DNA of 64,000 nt from Brachyhypopomus gauderio (Eukaryota > Chordata > Actinopteri > Gymnotiformes > Hypopomidae). Location of the stretch: assembly GCF_052324685.1 (NCBI RefSeq), contig NW_027506977.1, forward strand, positions 186,001 through 250,000. Reading direction: 5' to 3'. The translations under genes and the position numbers were made by a program. Within the stretch, counting starts at the first letter, position 1. Each line of letters begins with the position of its first letter. This document shows, piece after piece, positions 35,131 to 47,601 of this stretch. The notes under the pieces are model-generated. The model worked only from the letters and a program-made list of their open reading frames with translations, ran no database searches and was not told the DNA's origin.

Positions 35131-36137
35131 GTCTGTCACCGGTGACTCCTCCCTCCTTTGTATTTAATTTATTTAATTTCCCCTTTGGTTTGGTCTCGCA
35201 TATATTTAGAATTAGCTGTTCATTGTGTCTTTGGTATTTCTCTTCATTTTGAGTAAGGCCCGGTCTGGGTCATTTTGTATAATTGAGCCTGTTACATTCG
35301 TTTCTGTTCCACACATTGTATATTGTGTGTGAGTTCTGTCTGGTCGGTAAACTTGGTGATCTTTCGTGGGCATTTTCTTGTCCTGTGATTTCTTGTATTT
35401 AAGTTCAGAGTTAAGTTCTTAAATTCTGCACCCTCCCCTAGTGTTGGACTATACCTATGAGGTTCATATATTGTGTTTGGTTAACCGAGTCTTAAGTCTT
35501 TTTATTCGTTGGTCTGGCTTTCGTATGAGTTCTTTTAGTCTACGTTATAGTTTGTTTTGGTCTCAGACTACAGGGATGATAAATCAAGTTCAGTTGTTAA
35601 TAAGTTCGTGTATCGTTTATTGTGTTGATTAGTTGGGTTCGCCACGCCGAGGCTCTTTTTCATGTTTGGTTGTTGGTTCATTTTTATTTTTTATTTTATT
35701 GTCAAGTTTGTCCTGTTGATGTTGTTGGTTGTTTCTCTGTATCCCATTGGTATATTGTCTGAGTCATCTGTTCGATTTCTTCCTTCGTTCTTTAACAAAT
35801 AGCATAGTCTGTTCGTTGTCTGAGGTGTTGTAGTTTTGTTTAGAAGGGGGTGTATTTACTTCTAATTTCCCTATGTGTCTTCATTCTTATGTCTTAATGC
35901 TAGGTTACGTCATTTGTTTGAAATTAGGACTGATTGTATTTTGTAGTTTGATTTTCGTGTACGTTATGCTTTGGTTTTGTCCTTCCTCTGTGTTTAGTAA
36001 ATTTTAGTTGGTACTCATGAGAAATGCCTCGTAGCGCGTGCACCTGTTGTGTGCCTAGACAAGCATTCCTGCCGCTCTAAAAGTTAAATTTCATTCGCTA
36101 GTGTATTTGCCTCCGCCCCTAACCGAGAATCGTTACA
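35131..36137 (+). repeat. Possible LTR-like insert inside the provirus
   Basis: Starts TGTCACCGGTGACTCC and ends GAGAATCGTTACA, with a T-rich interior like other fish gypsy LTRs in this window. The flanks do not match convincingly. A second LTR-like start (TGTCACGCTTGGCTCCG) lies at 37459. 36140-37330 is AT-rich with only short open stretches. Confidence 0.35.
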
Positions 36138-38284
36138 TCGCTGCAAAATAGAACGGACTGGCTAAAAGTGTGCACGTTTAACACGCAAAATCATCAAACG
36201 CTGAAAAGATTTAGCTCTGTGACACATGTGCAAACACTGTTTCCTGGGGGTTGTCCACAACCAGGGGTGCACACAGCAGATAGTCAGGAAAATACACCAC
36301 TGTATGAGCCAAACTCGTTAACACCCATTAACGTGCAGCAAGAGGTAAAAAGGGATTTATCCAGTAATTAATGTAAAAGCAGGAACCGTACAAATAAATA
36401 AAACCGATGACGCGCCCTTAATAGTAGGTATGCTGACGAACCAACGTTCGATGCGAAAAATTCTGGCTCAGTAATGTGTTCCAAACTACGTTGTACTTTT
36501 GTACAGGTGTCATATAACATCACTCCTCACCGCCTAGCAGGTGTATGTTTTTTCCTGAATACTACTGTGACTTCGTTAAGCACAACCCAGCCAATCATCA
36601 GGCACTGCTAATAGTGAACTCTGAGGCGATTTCAGGTCGGGAGACCAGCGATAAGATACTTTGTTGTTTTCAAGCGGTCTGTTTTCTTCATCAACGCTCC
36701 GGACACCATCGAAATATATGTGGACCTAAAAATACAGCTTTTATCTCAATACTGACCAAATGTAATCGAAATCCGTGCAGGCGAAAGTATTTTACTAGAC
36801 CGCGGAAAATAAGTAGTCATGATTGACATTGGTGTATCGAACGTCACGGTAGCTAGCAACTTTAGGCTAAAAGCGGCGTCTCGGTTTAACTCGTTCCCAC
36901 AGTGTTTTCTTGAAATCGGTACTGATACCAGTGTTGTGTAGTTTAATCTCATTGTTTTCTGATATAACTTGTTGTTAAATGGTAATATAGTTAACATCAC
37001 TTCGAATTAGATTATGATTATGATTAATTATTAATTATAATTAATTAGAATTAGATTATGTGAATTTCAGTCACACGACTTCTATTGTAATTAATGTATT
37101 ATATTTTAATGTGATACATGATATTATAAATATCATAACTTTATCAATTCTCAACCAATTTTCAAAATCCAGGTATCATTTTAAAGGAATATTTCAGCTC
37201 TGTCTAGATATGTGATTCTTGTAAAGCTTGGGGCTGTTTGAAAATTTTGTCATCATACCTATTAATAGTAGATATTAATATTTAAGGCTAGAAAAAGGGA
37301 GCTCAGGCTGTGGGGTAAAGTGTTAACTGCATGTTAGAAGGGACTTGGGTGGAGTTAGTTATAGATAGTGCACACACTAGCTAAGTGAGGTAGATGTGTC
37401 CGAGGAAAGATCTTGGCCTTGGGAGACTTTAGAGGTCTGGTAGTACGTTGTTGCACTGTCACGCTTGGCTCCGCACCCTCCTGTCTGTCACACCTGCCTT
37501 CATTTGCAGTCTCAGCTGTTTCTAGGTTATATCTCATTAGGTTTAGTAATTTAGTTCTTGGTTTTCTATGTTCTGATCGTGGGTTATTGTGCTTGTGATC
37601 TTGAGTATTTTCCCCAGTTATTTTTGTCATTTAGGTCATAAGTTTGTTTAGGTAAATGTTTAGAAGCTTTGCCGGTATTGGATTTTTACTGGTTTAAATA
37701 GCCCCGTTCTTAGTTTGTTTTGATGTCTGGTTAATACTGAAAGTATGATAGATGTTCATGCATTATTAGTTTTGCATCCGCCTGTCTAGAAGTTTTGTCT
37801 TTGGTTTAGGTTATTGATATGTTCCCTTCCGTATACGTTTTTAGCAGTCTGGATTTGTTACTAAGGTTATGTTTTGTTTCTGTATTGTTAGTTTGCTTAG
37901 TTCCTATGGTGTTTTCCCTATGCTTTGTGTATGTGAACATTCCCTTACATAAATTTCTCTTCCTTGCATAGTCACAGTGGTCCTTTATATTCGTAGTGTT
38001 AAAGTGAAGTTACTGTTTAAGTTAAGTGTTTTTCAGTATGCAGCAGGCACAACCCACCTGTTACATGAAGTACCCCTCACTAGACATAATGGAGCATTAG
38101 GTGATGCCCTCTGTAAAATGGCCAATACGTGCAGCATCCGTCATTTCTAGTCACATGGTTGGATAAGTCAACTCCCACAAGTTATCTGAGCCAAGCAGCA
38201 TACATCTGGGTGTCCCAAACTGGTATACACCCAGGGTCCTAACGCTCACACCTTAACTGGTTTAGAAAAGGGTGTACGCAGGCA

Positions 38285-38740
38285 GTGTACGTGTACAGGG
38301 GCCCGCCCCAGACTCCTCAATATGTTCCCTATCTGCAACAGGGGTGGGATTACCCACCAATGAGATTTAACTCAAGTTTAAGAGGGAGGGGTCGGGCAAG
38401 GGGCAGGGGTGGTCAGGGTTGTCCTGGCAACTATGGTCGTGGCATGTTGGGTGGATGTTTCTTTGTGGGCAGGAGTGTCACTGGTTCGAGGGAGTGTCCT
38501 CAGAACGCCATTGGACAAGGGAGGTCCAGAAGTCCGTATGTACCAGCACCAAACCCTTCAGTGGCCTCAGGGTGGTTCCCCTTGGAGAGTGTGGAGTTAA
38601 CCAGTGGGCATGATGGGGCCCAGATGAGAACTCTGACAGCAAAGCTGCGACAGACCCCATGCTGTCCCTCACTGTCTGTACTCAAAGGTTGTCATTTCTG
38701 GTTGACACTAAGGAGCAACTCATTCAGCAATCAACTGCGT
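38285..38740 (+). pseudogene. Provirus gag nucleocapsid and protease remnants
   Basis: A Gly/Arg-rich segment (SLRGRGRARGRGGQG) leads to a damaged CCHC zinc-knuckle region around 38455-38513, where cysteine and histidine codons are spread over different frames. At about 38700-38740 the aspartic-protease active-site region is recognisable but interrupted by a short insertion that shifts the frame. Both breaks preclude function. Confidence 0.6.
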
Positions 38741-39394
38741 TTTACCTGATGCTGATTCTGTGACTGTTATACAGAATATCAAAGTCTGCATAAAACTGTC
38801 CCAATGTCGCCAGTTCCTCATATCAGAGACTGCACCTGATAACCTCTGCGGAAGAGACATTTTTTGAACTAGGAGCTACTGTGTTATGTAGCCCTCTAGG
38901 ACTGGTGATCTCCACGGAATGGTCTCCCACAGTTCACATCTTCTGGAGCCAGACTCCTGCACTGCGAGGGGCGTCCACTCTGTGTTCATGGCCTGGAAGC
39001 TGTGGGTTACTCTTATTGGTCCCTGCGTCCTGCCACCCGACCCACTGCATGTTCCTTTGTTTTATGACCCAATACGGGATCTAGTTTATGGGGAGGAATT
39101 TGAGGAGTAGCTACAGTATCAGCTATGGGAGATTGCAACCAGGAGCATATTGGTGACACCTGAGGGTGTGGTGGTCCCTGTGAGGCTGACACCTGCTTAG
39201 CGACACTAGTATGATTAGGAGAGCCACTATAGTTAAGCATTAGGTAATAACTAACATTCTATGTGTGAACTATGCTAAGTCTTGGAATACTTGGTTTATT
39301 AAAACAATGTCATTTGTCAAAGTTACTCTAATGTGATATGTTGAGCAGATTCCATGGGAGAGACTGCTGTGATCGTCTTGACCCTAACTTAATT

Positions 39395-40150
39395 TTAGAT
39401 CAGATACCAGCTTCTCTGTGGTCAGAGGGACCTCATGACGTTGGCCTTATCTCACAGCCACCAGCTACGTTTGAGACACAGGCAGATTACCTTAGATGTT
39501 TCTGAAACACCCTTTTGTGTTTCAGAAAAGGGGGGGTGGGCTGTTAGACAGCAAAACTTGTTTAAATAAATAGATAAATAAAACGGCACACGTAATCACA
39601 AGACATTCATTATATATTCTAACAAGTCACAGCATTATGGCTCATGTAAATTTACAAATGTTAACACATACAGAAGGTTTTGATGGTCCCAAACTTAATG
39701 TTTTCACTTGAAGGAATTAATATGGTATGTTGAAGGGTCCGGCACATGAGTGTGTAACTGAGGTGGCATATGCAGCTAAATTGAACCAATTCCTGGGGTA
39801 GAGAACATGTAGACAGACAGGTGCGGGTTCAGGAGTCGAGATGGTGGTGTTGAATCAGGATTTGTGGTGGTAATGGAAGCTCAGGGAGACGCAGGCGAGT
39901 TCTTGGTAGCACATTCAGGTAAAACTGGGTAGTACAATCAGCACAGAGGGCTGAGATTTTGGCTGTTATTGCAGCACTAAGGTGGGTGAAAGGCAAGAAA
40001 GTTAACATCTGTACACACTCTGCGTACGTGGTAGGAGTGGTTCATGTAGAACTCGGTATGAAGAGAGTAGGTTATACCACTTCAGGAGGTAAATTCATTA
40101 AATATTATGATGTAAAAGGTGTCACTATTGGTAAGAGTTGCTATCATTAA
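39395..40150 (+). pseudogene. Provirus pol remnants (RT start, RNase H)
   Basis: The stretch around 39405-39460 resembles the entry to a retroviral RT (LWSEGPHDVGLI-like). At 39959-40090 the reading AVIAALRWVKGKKVN...THSAYVVGVVHVELG is an RNase H end in which the usual catalytic Asp of this motif is His. Intervening palm motifs were not found. A polypurine-like AAAAGGGGGGGT lies at 39526-39538. Confidence 0.55.
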
Positions 40151-40899
40151 ATGTTCAAGTTATCAAAAGGGGGCAGTTTAATACAGAGTTAATGCAGCTG
40201 CGGACGTGGATGCTAAAAAGAGGCAGGATATGTTACAGGAGCCCATCAGATGGTTTGCAGGGCAGAGGACAGTGGTCTCATCTGCCATAGGATTCAGAGC
40301 TACGTAAACTACAGGAAAAATGTTGTGGTTAAACAAAGGTGGTAAATGAGGTAAGGAGGTTTGGAAAGGACCTAATGGGAGACCGTTTTTACCAAGTCAA
40401 TTGATTTAATCAGTGTTATCTGAAGCACACGGGACAGCAAAAATGAAGGAAAATGTGTTACTGGTCGCACCCATACTTAACTGACTTAATAGCAGACTGG
40501 ACTGAAAATGTGAATATTTGTAATGCACATAACTTGTGTTTTAAGACCAGGTCTAAGCAGGTTTCCTGGGCAATAGGAGCCAGGAGATCCAGACTGACTA
40601 CACTGACATGTTAATACCATACAGGGACTAAGGTATTTGTTAGTGGTCGTGGTCAAGTTCTTATGTTGGGTAGAAGCATTTCCCACCAAGCCAGAGGACT
40701 CCAAGTTGGTCTGCAAAAGGTTGATAAATTACTGGATACTGCATCATAGTTTTACTAAATTAGGGCGCTTAGATTATGGGAAGCATTTCATTAGCAAGGG
40801 TTTCAAACAAAATTTGGGTTTGAGACGCAAATACAGGTTGGCTTATCATTCTCAATCTCAGGCTAAATTGGAATTATAAATGGTAACAAAGGATAAAGG

Positions 40900-41385
40900 T
40901 AAAGGTATGTGCACAAATGTATGTGTTTGTATTGTTGGCCAGAAGATCTTCAGTGAATTTTGTTACAGAATTCACTCCGTATGAGCTCAAGACAGGAAGA
41001 AGTTTTATGGGGGCCCCAATGCGCTTGCGACGTCCGACAGGAAAACTACAAGGTTGTACAACAACGGTATAATGCACTAATACGCAATCTGTGAAGCTTA
41101 TTCTGTTCAGGTACGAGGAGAGGAGCCAGCACCAGTCCCACAACCAGACCCACACGAGGAGTCAGAACCGAAGCCACGAGCAGATCTACCCGTCACCAAG
41201 TGGGTCCTGCTGAAGATCATCAAAAGGAAGTGGTCGGAACCCAGGTGGACTGGTCCATTCAAAGTCGTTGAGAGGACATCACACGCCGTCCGACTGAGAG
41301 GCAGAGGAGAGACGTGGTACCATCTCAGCCAGTGCCGAGCGTCAGAACCACCGCTGGAGCGCGCAGAGATACGGAGCTCACAATA
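40900..41385 (+). pseudogene. Provirus integrase C-terminal remnant
   Basis: FTPYELKTGRSFMGAP-like sequence at about 40970-41010, then (41176-41350) VTKWVLLKIIKRKW, RWTGPFKVVERTSHAVRL and TWYHLSQC, the SH3-like C-terminal domain typical of gamma/epsilon-type integrases. Stops break the region, and the catalytic core is missing. Confidence 0.65.
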
Positions 41386-42883
41386 GGGTCACAATACCAC
41401 CTTAAGTGAAGCACCAGGGGCTCTTCAAGGTAAAGTCCACCTTGCCCCCAACGAGGGAAAAGGAACGGAAGTTGGGGTCGGCGAAGAAAAAAACAGAACA
41501 TACTTTGTGGGCCACTTACGTTTTAATAAAAGAGGTCTTGAGTTGGGTGCTCTTCTTTTCTTAATACTGGTACAGGTGTTGTGTGGAGTGTGACCAACAT
41601 TTATATTTTGTTTGGCCTTTGGCATTGTTAAAAAAAAATTTTTTCTATTTTTTTTTTTTTCTATTGTATTAAACTGTGCTTGTCGTAAGGTTAAAAGGAG
41701 TGTAGGAGTGTGAGGTTGAGAGCATACATGATCCAGACACCCTCTCTTTTCACTTAAAAGATAAGAGGTTCCAGCATCCTATAGTGTTGCAATCGCAGTA
41801 CAACATTAGGCAGGAAGTCAAATAAAGATTTAAAACTAAGTATCAAAGTAATGTAGTAACAAAGCAGTAATTTGGATTGGATTGGGTCTTGGGTTTTTGT
41901 TTTGCCGTAGCGCCGGACGGAGAACCAAGTTTAAGGGGTTTCGGGGTTAGAATCAAATTCGCTTGTGATAACAATAGACGATACCCACCGGGAACTTTAG
42001 ACTTTAAATTATAGTAAATAAAAAGGGGGTGACCAAAATAGTTCACTGGGTTGGGCGAAGGGCTGATTGGGTATACCCGCCCTTCAAGCACGAAGGTGTC
42101 AAGAAAAACTATTGGTCACCCACGAATTAGAAATAGGATAATGAGTCCACTGAGACTGTTCGGACAGCCGGGGGTTAGGACCGACGTATGGTGAAGACCT
42201 AAATGGCTAAGATATTGTGCGGCCGTGGTATCAGTAGAAGGTGTGATAATACTGCTGCTGTTAACACATGGACCACAAAACCACAACAGCACGAGGGTAA
42301 AAAAAAAAAGCGTAACAGATGGTTGTATTAAAGACTATGGGGGTATAGAATTAGAATATGTTCTGGGAGAGACCACTGCGTGGACATTTGATGTCTGCAG
42401 CGTTATTAACTGTCGGGGAGGACGCTACGTATAGGGGATCGGATGTGTATCTATGTTGGGATCCTATTAATGATAACCGCTGCTTTGAAGGTGGGACAGC
42501 TGCCATCCCTTGTTGTTCATCATGGCAACAATATTAAGCAGTTGTTTATTACCACTTATAATAAACATAACAGAACCTGACTTACAAGGCATCTGCGGAT
42601 CGGATTATACTAAATGGTCTCCCTAGCAAATTTTAGAATTAAGTACAAGCTTTTCAGGCGATAACGTGGGATAAAGTGGATCGAGGGTCAGGCAGTTGAG
42701 ACAGGTATAGAGAACTGCGTAGCATGTGCAATGGCCCGACCGAAACTGATGGTATTACCGGCTTCAATATTTCCAGAGGAAGATCTCATAGGCTATGGTT
42801 GTATGATTAGTCTAACTAAGGGGAATACAAAGGGTAACTGTACTACATTTACCATTTCAATCTAAGGGAAGGAACTTTAGGCC

Positions 42884-43126
42884 TTGGGAACAGAAAACCC
42901 AATTACAGGATGGCTGGACAAACATTTTGGAAAGTATAAAGCTCTGATCATGTCGGCTCTCACTTCAGTTGCAGTATTTTTGGCTAAAAGAATTACTTGT
43001 GGACGTTGTTGTATTCCATGTATAAGAAGTTTAGCAGAACGCCTTATCAGCACTATGATTGAACAGAGGGATCCTCAGGGAACAAGCAGGTATGATGTCA
43101 CTGTTGTATCACGGGGAGTCAGATGA
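42884..43126 (+). pseudogene. Provirus env transmembrane remnant
   Basis: An 80-codon open stretch: WLDKHFGKYKALIMSALTSV, a hydrophobic membrane segment interrupted by charged residues, then a Cys-rich juxtamembrane CGRCCIPC and a cytoplasmic tail ending just before the polypurine tract. The surface subunit is not recognisable upstream. Confidence 0.6.
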
Positions 43127-43182
43127 GAGGATAACAGTGGAAAATATGATTGTAATCTCTTATCAGAGATTAAAAGGGGGTT

Positions 43183-43775
43183 TGTTGAGAAAATAAGTTC
43201 TTGCTTAGCAATAACATTAGCAAAAGTATATTTTGCTCATCAATGAAATGGATATTAAAATTAGATATAACTATTAATTAGATAAATAATTGCTGCCTTA
43301 AACTATTAGTTTATACGTAATCTTAAGAAGGGCCTCACAAGGGGCCATATAGCATATTGTTGGATCAGAGAACAGTTTGGTCTATAGGGAGTGAAGTGTC
43401 TGTAGAATATGTTCTATACTGATAAGCTCCACAGAAGGTGACTTGCACCAACTGCCTGTAAGGACACCCTATTAGGTTGGGACACAGTGGACATGAAATA
43501 ATGCAGAGTCATGCATGTAGGTTGAGAACTCTAACTATGACCATGCAAGAGCACTGAGGGGGTGGAGCCATACCATATATAACTTACATGTTACTAGTAA
43601 CTTTCAGATCTCTCTGGTGTACATGTTTGGTGTGTGTGAGATCTCCAGAGATATCTCTGTTTTAATAAAGGCCTTTTTGTTATTGCTATAATTTTGGTGT
43701 GTTGTTCCTACTATCTCTTTCCCATCAAACGAACACGCTGGGCTAAAGTGGTTGATAGAAGTTAAAGCCCCAACA
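43183..43775 (+). repeat. 3' LTR of the provirus
   Basis: 593 bp, same boundaries, TATA box and poly(A) signal as the 5' LTR; one base difference found. Confidence 0.96.
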
Positions 43776-44253
43776 TATCCTTGGGCACCCCCATGCAGTT
43801 AGAATGGTACATTCGGCTATGACGTTCATAGTCGACTAGGGGGTATAGTCGACTATAGTCGAATCAGCGACTATTGCAGGTCACCCCTAGTGATAATTAT
43901 TGCAATATAAAAAAAATACAAGACTTTTCACCAGAAAGCATTTAGTCAATATCGTATGATAATAATGCACTCGGTGTATCCAAAATTAGACCTAAATAAA
44001 TTAGATGGGGCAGATATAATCTGCCTCTGTTACATATGTCATGAAAATGGAAGTGTTATAAACTTGGGTAATGATAATATAATGCTTCAGTTTTAGTTGC
44101 ACAAATGTTGGGAATTTCCTAAAGTTATTTAGTGTTTTTTTTTACCTGAGAAGGAGAGGGTTGTGAATAAATTATGATTATTTCTATATAATTTGCTGTT
44201 GTCCATTTTGTACACCTAATTGTGTTTTTATTGTATTCTTAATTTTTTACTAG

Positions 44254-46901
44254 GTCATTTAGGAGCAAATGACATGGCAGTCAAAAGGCCAGCCAAGTTG
44301 TGAGTTATTCTCACATCCCAATGACACCAGGAAGCTAATTCTGCCTGATGGAATACCAAATACAATGGGGGAGCTTATGGATGAAGTCAGCAAACTGTGT
44401 GCGCTTAGTGGGAATTTCAGACTGCAGTACCAAGACAGAGATTTTGGAGATGCACTAGTAAACCTGACTTCTACCACTGAACTTGAGGATTTTGCAACTA
44501 TCAAGGTCATCCCAATAACTGATAACTGTAGCCAAGAATTTAATATCACTGTCTGTGATGATTTAATGCCACAATCATCAGATGACACAGAGATCCTGTC
44601 CTCACTCTCCAGCTCTGCTTCTACACGAACTCGGATGTGGCCAAGAGAGTTTCAAATACCAGTGTTTTCCTATGACACTGAACTTCAGTTAGAAAAGGGA
44701 AATGCGGTATATAGGTCAGACATGACCAGGTTGACACTGAGTTCAAAAACCAAGTCAAATATTCTGGAAAAGCTAGCTGAAGAAATATTCAAGTACAAAG
44801 CCTACCCAACAGATGCTGACTTCAGTGATGTTGCTGAAGCACTGATCAAGAAACATCCATGCCTCTCTGAACCAGGTTCATACAACTGCTGCTATGGGTG
44901 GAAGCAGCGGCTGAAGACAAAAATGGGCAACTACCGAACTCAGCTAAAAGGCATCGGGTGCCAATTCACTTAAGTCAAAAGCTCCAGAGGATGCATTGCC
45001 AGCAAAAAAAGTAGAGACCTAGGAAAGGAGAGGCCAACCACATTCCTGACATTCCAGCTGGAGAGACCATAGACAAGTTGGAAAATGAGAGACTGTCACT
45101 TTTAAGTGAAGTAAAGAAGCGAAACAATCACTCTGTGATAAGGGAAAAAATGGCCAAGACTTTCTCACTGCAAAGAAAGGATATTGTGGAAAAGGAACCA
45201 AAAATAGAAGAGTTAAAGGAGAGATGGCCTGCGTTGTTCACCATGGATGAAGTAAGTTTTCTAAGCAATGTGAATAAATCAATTGTGCCCTATGAAAAGG
45301 AAGAGCGTGAGCCAGCCACATTCAAAATGTATGTGATTGCATCTAAGCTCTCATACCATAGTTATAAGGTAACGTAGTTGATTTGCATGTTTGTTTTTAA
45401 TTTTTTAAGATAAATAATGAATTTCTGAGAATTACAACTGTTCCACTGCAACCGCGGTTCCTGGCTTCTTTGGACAAGCACCACAGCAAGCTGATTGAGA
45501 TAATCAGAAACAAGGGAGGAGTTGTCAGAGAGAAGACACAGAAAATACTGAAGGTTCTTGATCAGGTAGGTGCTTGTTTAGTACAACAAAGCTTGAATTA
45601 TATCACACATTTTAAATAGAAGCAGTAGAGCTCATTTATTGTGTGACAAGTTTTGAAACTGGTTTGCTCAAAGCTAACTAGTAGTGGTCAACCAATTTAT
45701 TTATTTATTTTTTTAAATGGTCAATGCAAGTTTTTTGGAAACGTCAGCCAAGGTTAGTACGAGTATGGGTAAAACATTATATTTATATAAATTCCATTAT
45801 TCTATGCACATCTAATATACATTATCTTAGCCAGTAAGCTTGTTTGAAATTGAATTAGTACTAATTAATCAAATAGAAAAATACATTGTGCTGCAGGTCT
45901 CTGAACTTGACTGGTATTTAAAGGGAAAGCTGAGTTCAGTCTGTCAAATCACTTCATTCATGTATTACTCTAAGTGTAACACATTTCATATATTTAATGC
46001 TACCCACTAAGAGTTAGATTAGATTTGTTGTCATTTAGAGAAACTATGATGGTAACTGAGGAAATATAGGCAAACATTCATAACAGGGTATGTTTAGCAT
46101 TACATGTTTTTGGGTTCTTACCTAGAGCCTTGAGGTGAGTCTGAAGAGAGAGTGTCTGCTGAAGTGCCTTACTGTGTACCTTGGGGAAGATGTGGAGTAT
46201 CTGGTAAGTAGTGTTATTTGAATCACTTAAGGTTTAGAAAAGCTTCCATCGCTTACTGTCAGCAGGTCATTTATTTCCAGTCAAACCAAAAAAGTCCAAT
46301 TGTAAGGCGTTTTCAGTGCCACACCTCTGAACAAAAACAGCTATACATTAGTTTTCATAAATATTAAACTGTGCTGATTAAGAACCAGTGGGGGACACGG
46401 AACTCCACAGTACATACAGGCAACAGCAAGCATACGCTAATATGCAAAATGTTTAGGACCTGAGGCCATGTATATGAGCATAGATTATTTTCACAATCCA
46501 CTGGCTAACAATGATTAGGGGAGAGGGGCCCATCCCAGCTTCAGAGAGAGAGACCAATCCAACTTTCTAATAAATGTTTTCTCTTTCATCAGGTTGCTCA
46601 GAAGGAGGAAGCTGTAACAGAGCTAAAGAGGTGTGCAATGGCAGTGTTGGTCATCAGGGAGGATGAGGATTCTCTCCAGCCAGCACATGATATTGGGATT
46701 GCAATTGAAGGTGTTGCAGTCCTTAATGAGTTGCCGTCAGTTGCACATGCATGTGCCATGCTGTTTGGTCTCACATATGCTGTAAACTTGAGCTATCCAG
46801 GTGAGCTTAAATACACTTTTGATGCATTGCAGAAAATCTTCATGGAGATAGAACCAAAGAAAATGACACGCAAAGTGTGCAGTCTTAGTGCCAAGCTTTA
46901 A
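44254..46901 (+). pseudogene. PB1-domain multi-exon gene, frame-broken
   Basis: Exons inferred: 44254-45251 (after a TTTTTTACTAG acceptor), 45410-45565, 46126-46203 and 46593-46901, with GT/AG borders and phase-0 junctions. The N-terminus from ATG 44269 carries a PB1-like domain (RKLILPDGIPNTMGELMDEV ... LQYQDRDFG ... STTELEDFATIKVI, residues about 18-85). The middle is KEPKIEELKERWPALFTMDE, and the last exon has HDIGIAIEGVAVLNELPSVA and LFGLTYAVNLSYPGELKYTF. This is a family much amplified in fish and often labelled uncharacterised or SAMD3-like. Within exon 1, between about 44950 and 45025, the frame changes twice (stop at 44973), so this copy is either a pseudogene or carries assembly indels. 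The other exons are clean. Function unknown. Confidence 0.7.
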
Positions 46902-47572
46902 ATATTGGATTTATCAAAGAAAGACATTTGGATATAGTTTTGTTTGTTGCATGCATTTAGATACATTTTAAGATAATGGAACAGGTCATTGTTTACATAA
47001 TTCATTGTAGTGAGAAGTATTGTGGCACTGAAAATGTGAATATGCTAAATTCACAATCAGCAAAAGTGCTAACCTTTGTTAATAGATTGCACTCCTTCTG
47101 GTTCAGTTTTATCTTTTGCTTTCACTTTGTAATGTAACATTCATACGTTCTGGTCAGTTCACCAATGGATAGCCAAGTTAACAACTCTTCACTGTTTTAG
47201 AACTTCTTAATGGCTGTTAGAATAAATCTCAAGTTTGCAAGGAGAAATGTACAGAACTGTTTCACATGTTGCACTGGTCGGTGTGTATGCTTAAGAAATA
47301 TTGCAAAAGCTTAAAAGAAGAAACATTGAAAAGGCCGTAATTAATTTTATTTCATGTATTTTGTTTCTGTGTTTGATATTTAGTAGATTGTATTGGTGGC
47401 GAGCTTTACTAGCTTTAAAATTCATTTTTAAATCAATGATATTTTACTTTTGATAATTTTATTATTATTTATTTTGTGTTTTTATATATTTTGGTACAGA
47501 AAAGTTGGTAAACGTGAAGACATTTGAATAAATATTATGGTCTTTTGAGGAAAAAATTCTTGTCTTTTATTT
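46902..47572 (+). other. 3' UTR-like region with poly(A) signal
   Basis: AT-rich, no gene. AATAAA at 47527-47532 followed by a TGGTCTTTTGAGG T/G-rich stretch is the likely polyadenylation site of the PB1 gene. A hAT MITE inserted about 50 bp further on. Confidence 0.6.
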
Positions 47573-47601
47573 GTTGTGAGCAGGGGCGATTTTAGGATCT
47601 G

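Larger units (their letters stand above)
33708..43775 (+). mobile_element. Endogenous retrovirus-like provirus, defective
   Basis: A 10.07-kb provirus with 593-bp LTRs, 4-bp duplications TATC (33704-33707 and 43776-43779) and a polypurine tract AAAAGGGGG at 43172-43180. Between the LTRs, remnants lie in the order gag nucleocapsid (38.45 kb), protease (38.70 kb), RT/RNase H (39.4-40.1 kb), integrase C-terminus (40.9-41.35 kb) and env transmembrane end (42.88-43.13 kb). All are fragmented by stops and frameshifts, and the core of RT is not recognisable. The 34.9-38.0 kb stretch holds additional LTR-like sequence, so the gag region is disrupted by other insertions. It cannot be protein-competent as it stands. 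Confidence 0.88.
28713..43889 (-). mobile_element. hAT transposon expanded by three LTR insertions
   Basis: Ends TAGGGGTGTATTC... and ...GTCACCCCTA with TAGTCGAAT/ATAGTCGACTA subterminal repeats on both sides. Perfect 8-bp flanks GTGATAAT lie at 28705-28712 and 43890-43897. Removing the solo LTR (28968-29298), the gag-only element (29470-33234) and the provirus (33708-43775) leaves roughly 1 kb, including a BED-finger exon at 33462-33328. Duplications of all three insertions are visible, giving a clean order of events. Confidence 0.9.

Noticed and set aside
37413-37630. LTR-like TGTCACGCTTGGC start as a complete solo LTR
   Set aside because: No matching end or target duplication could be located, so only a possible fragment is mentioned.
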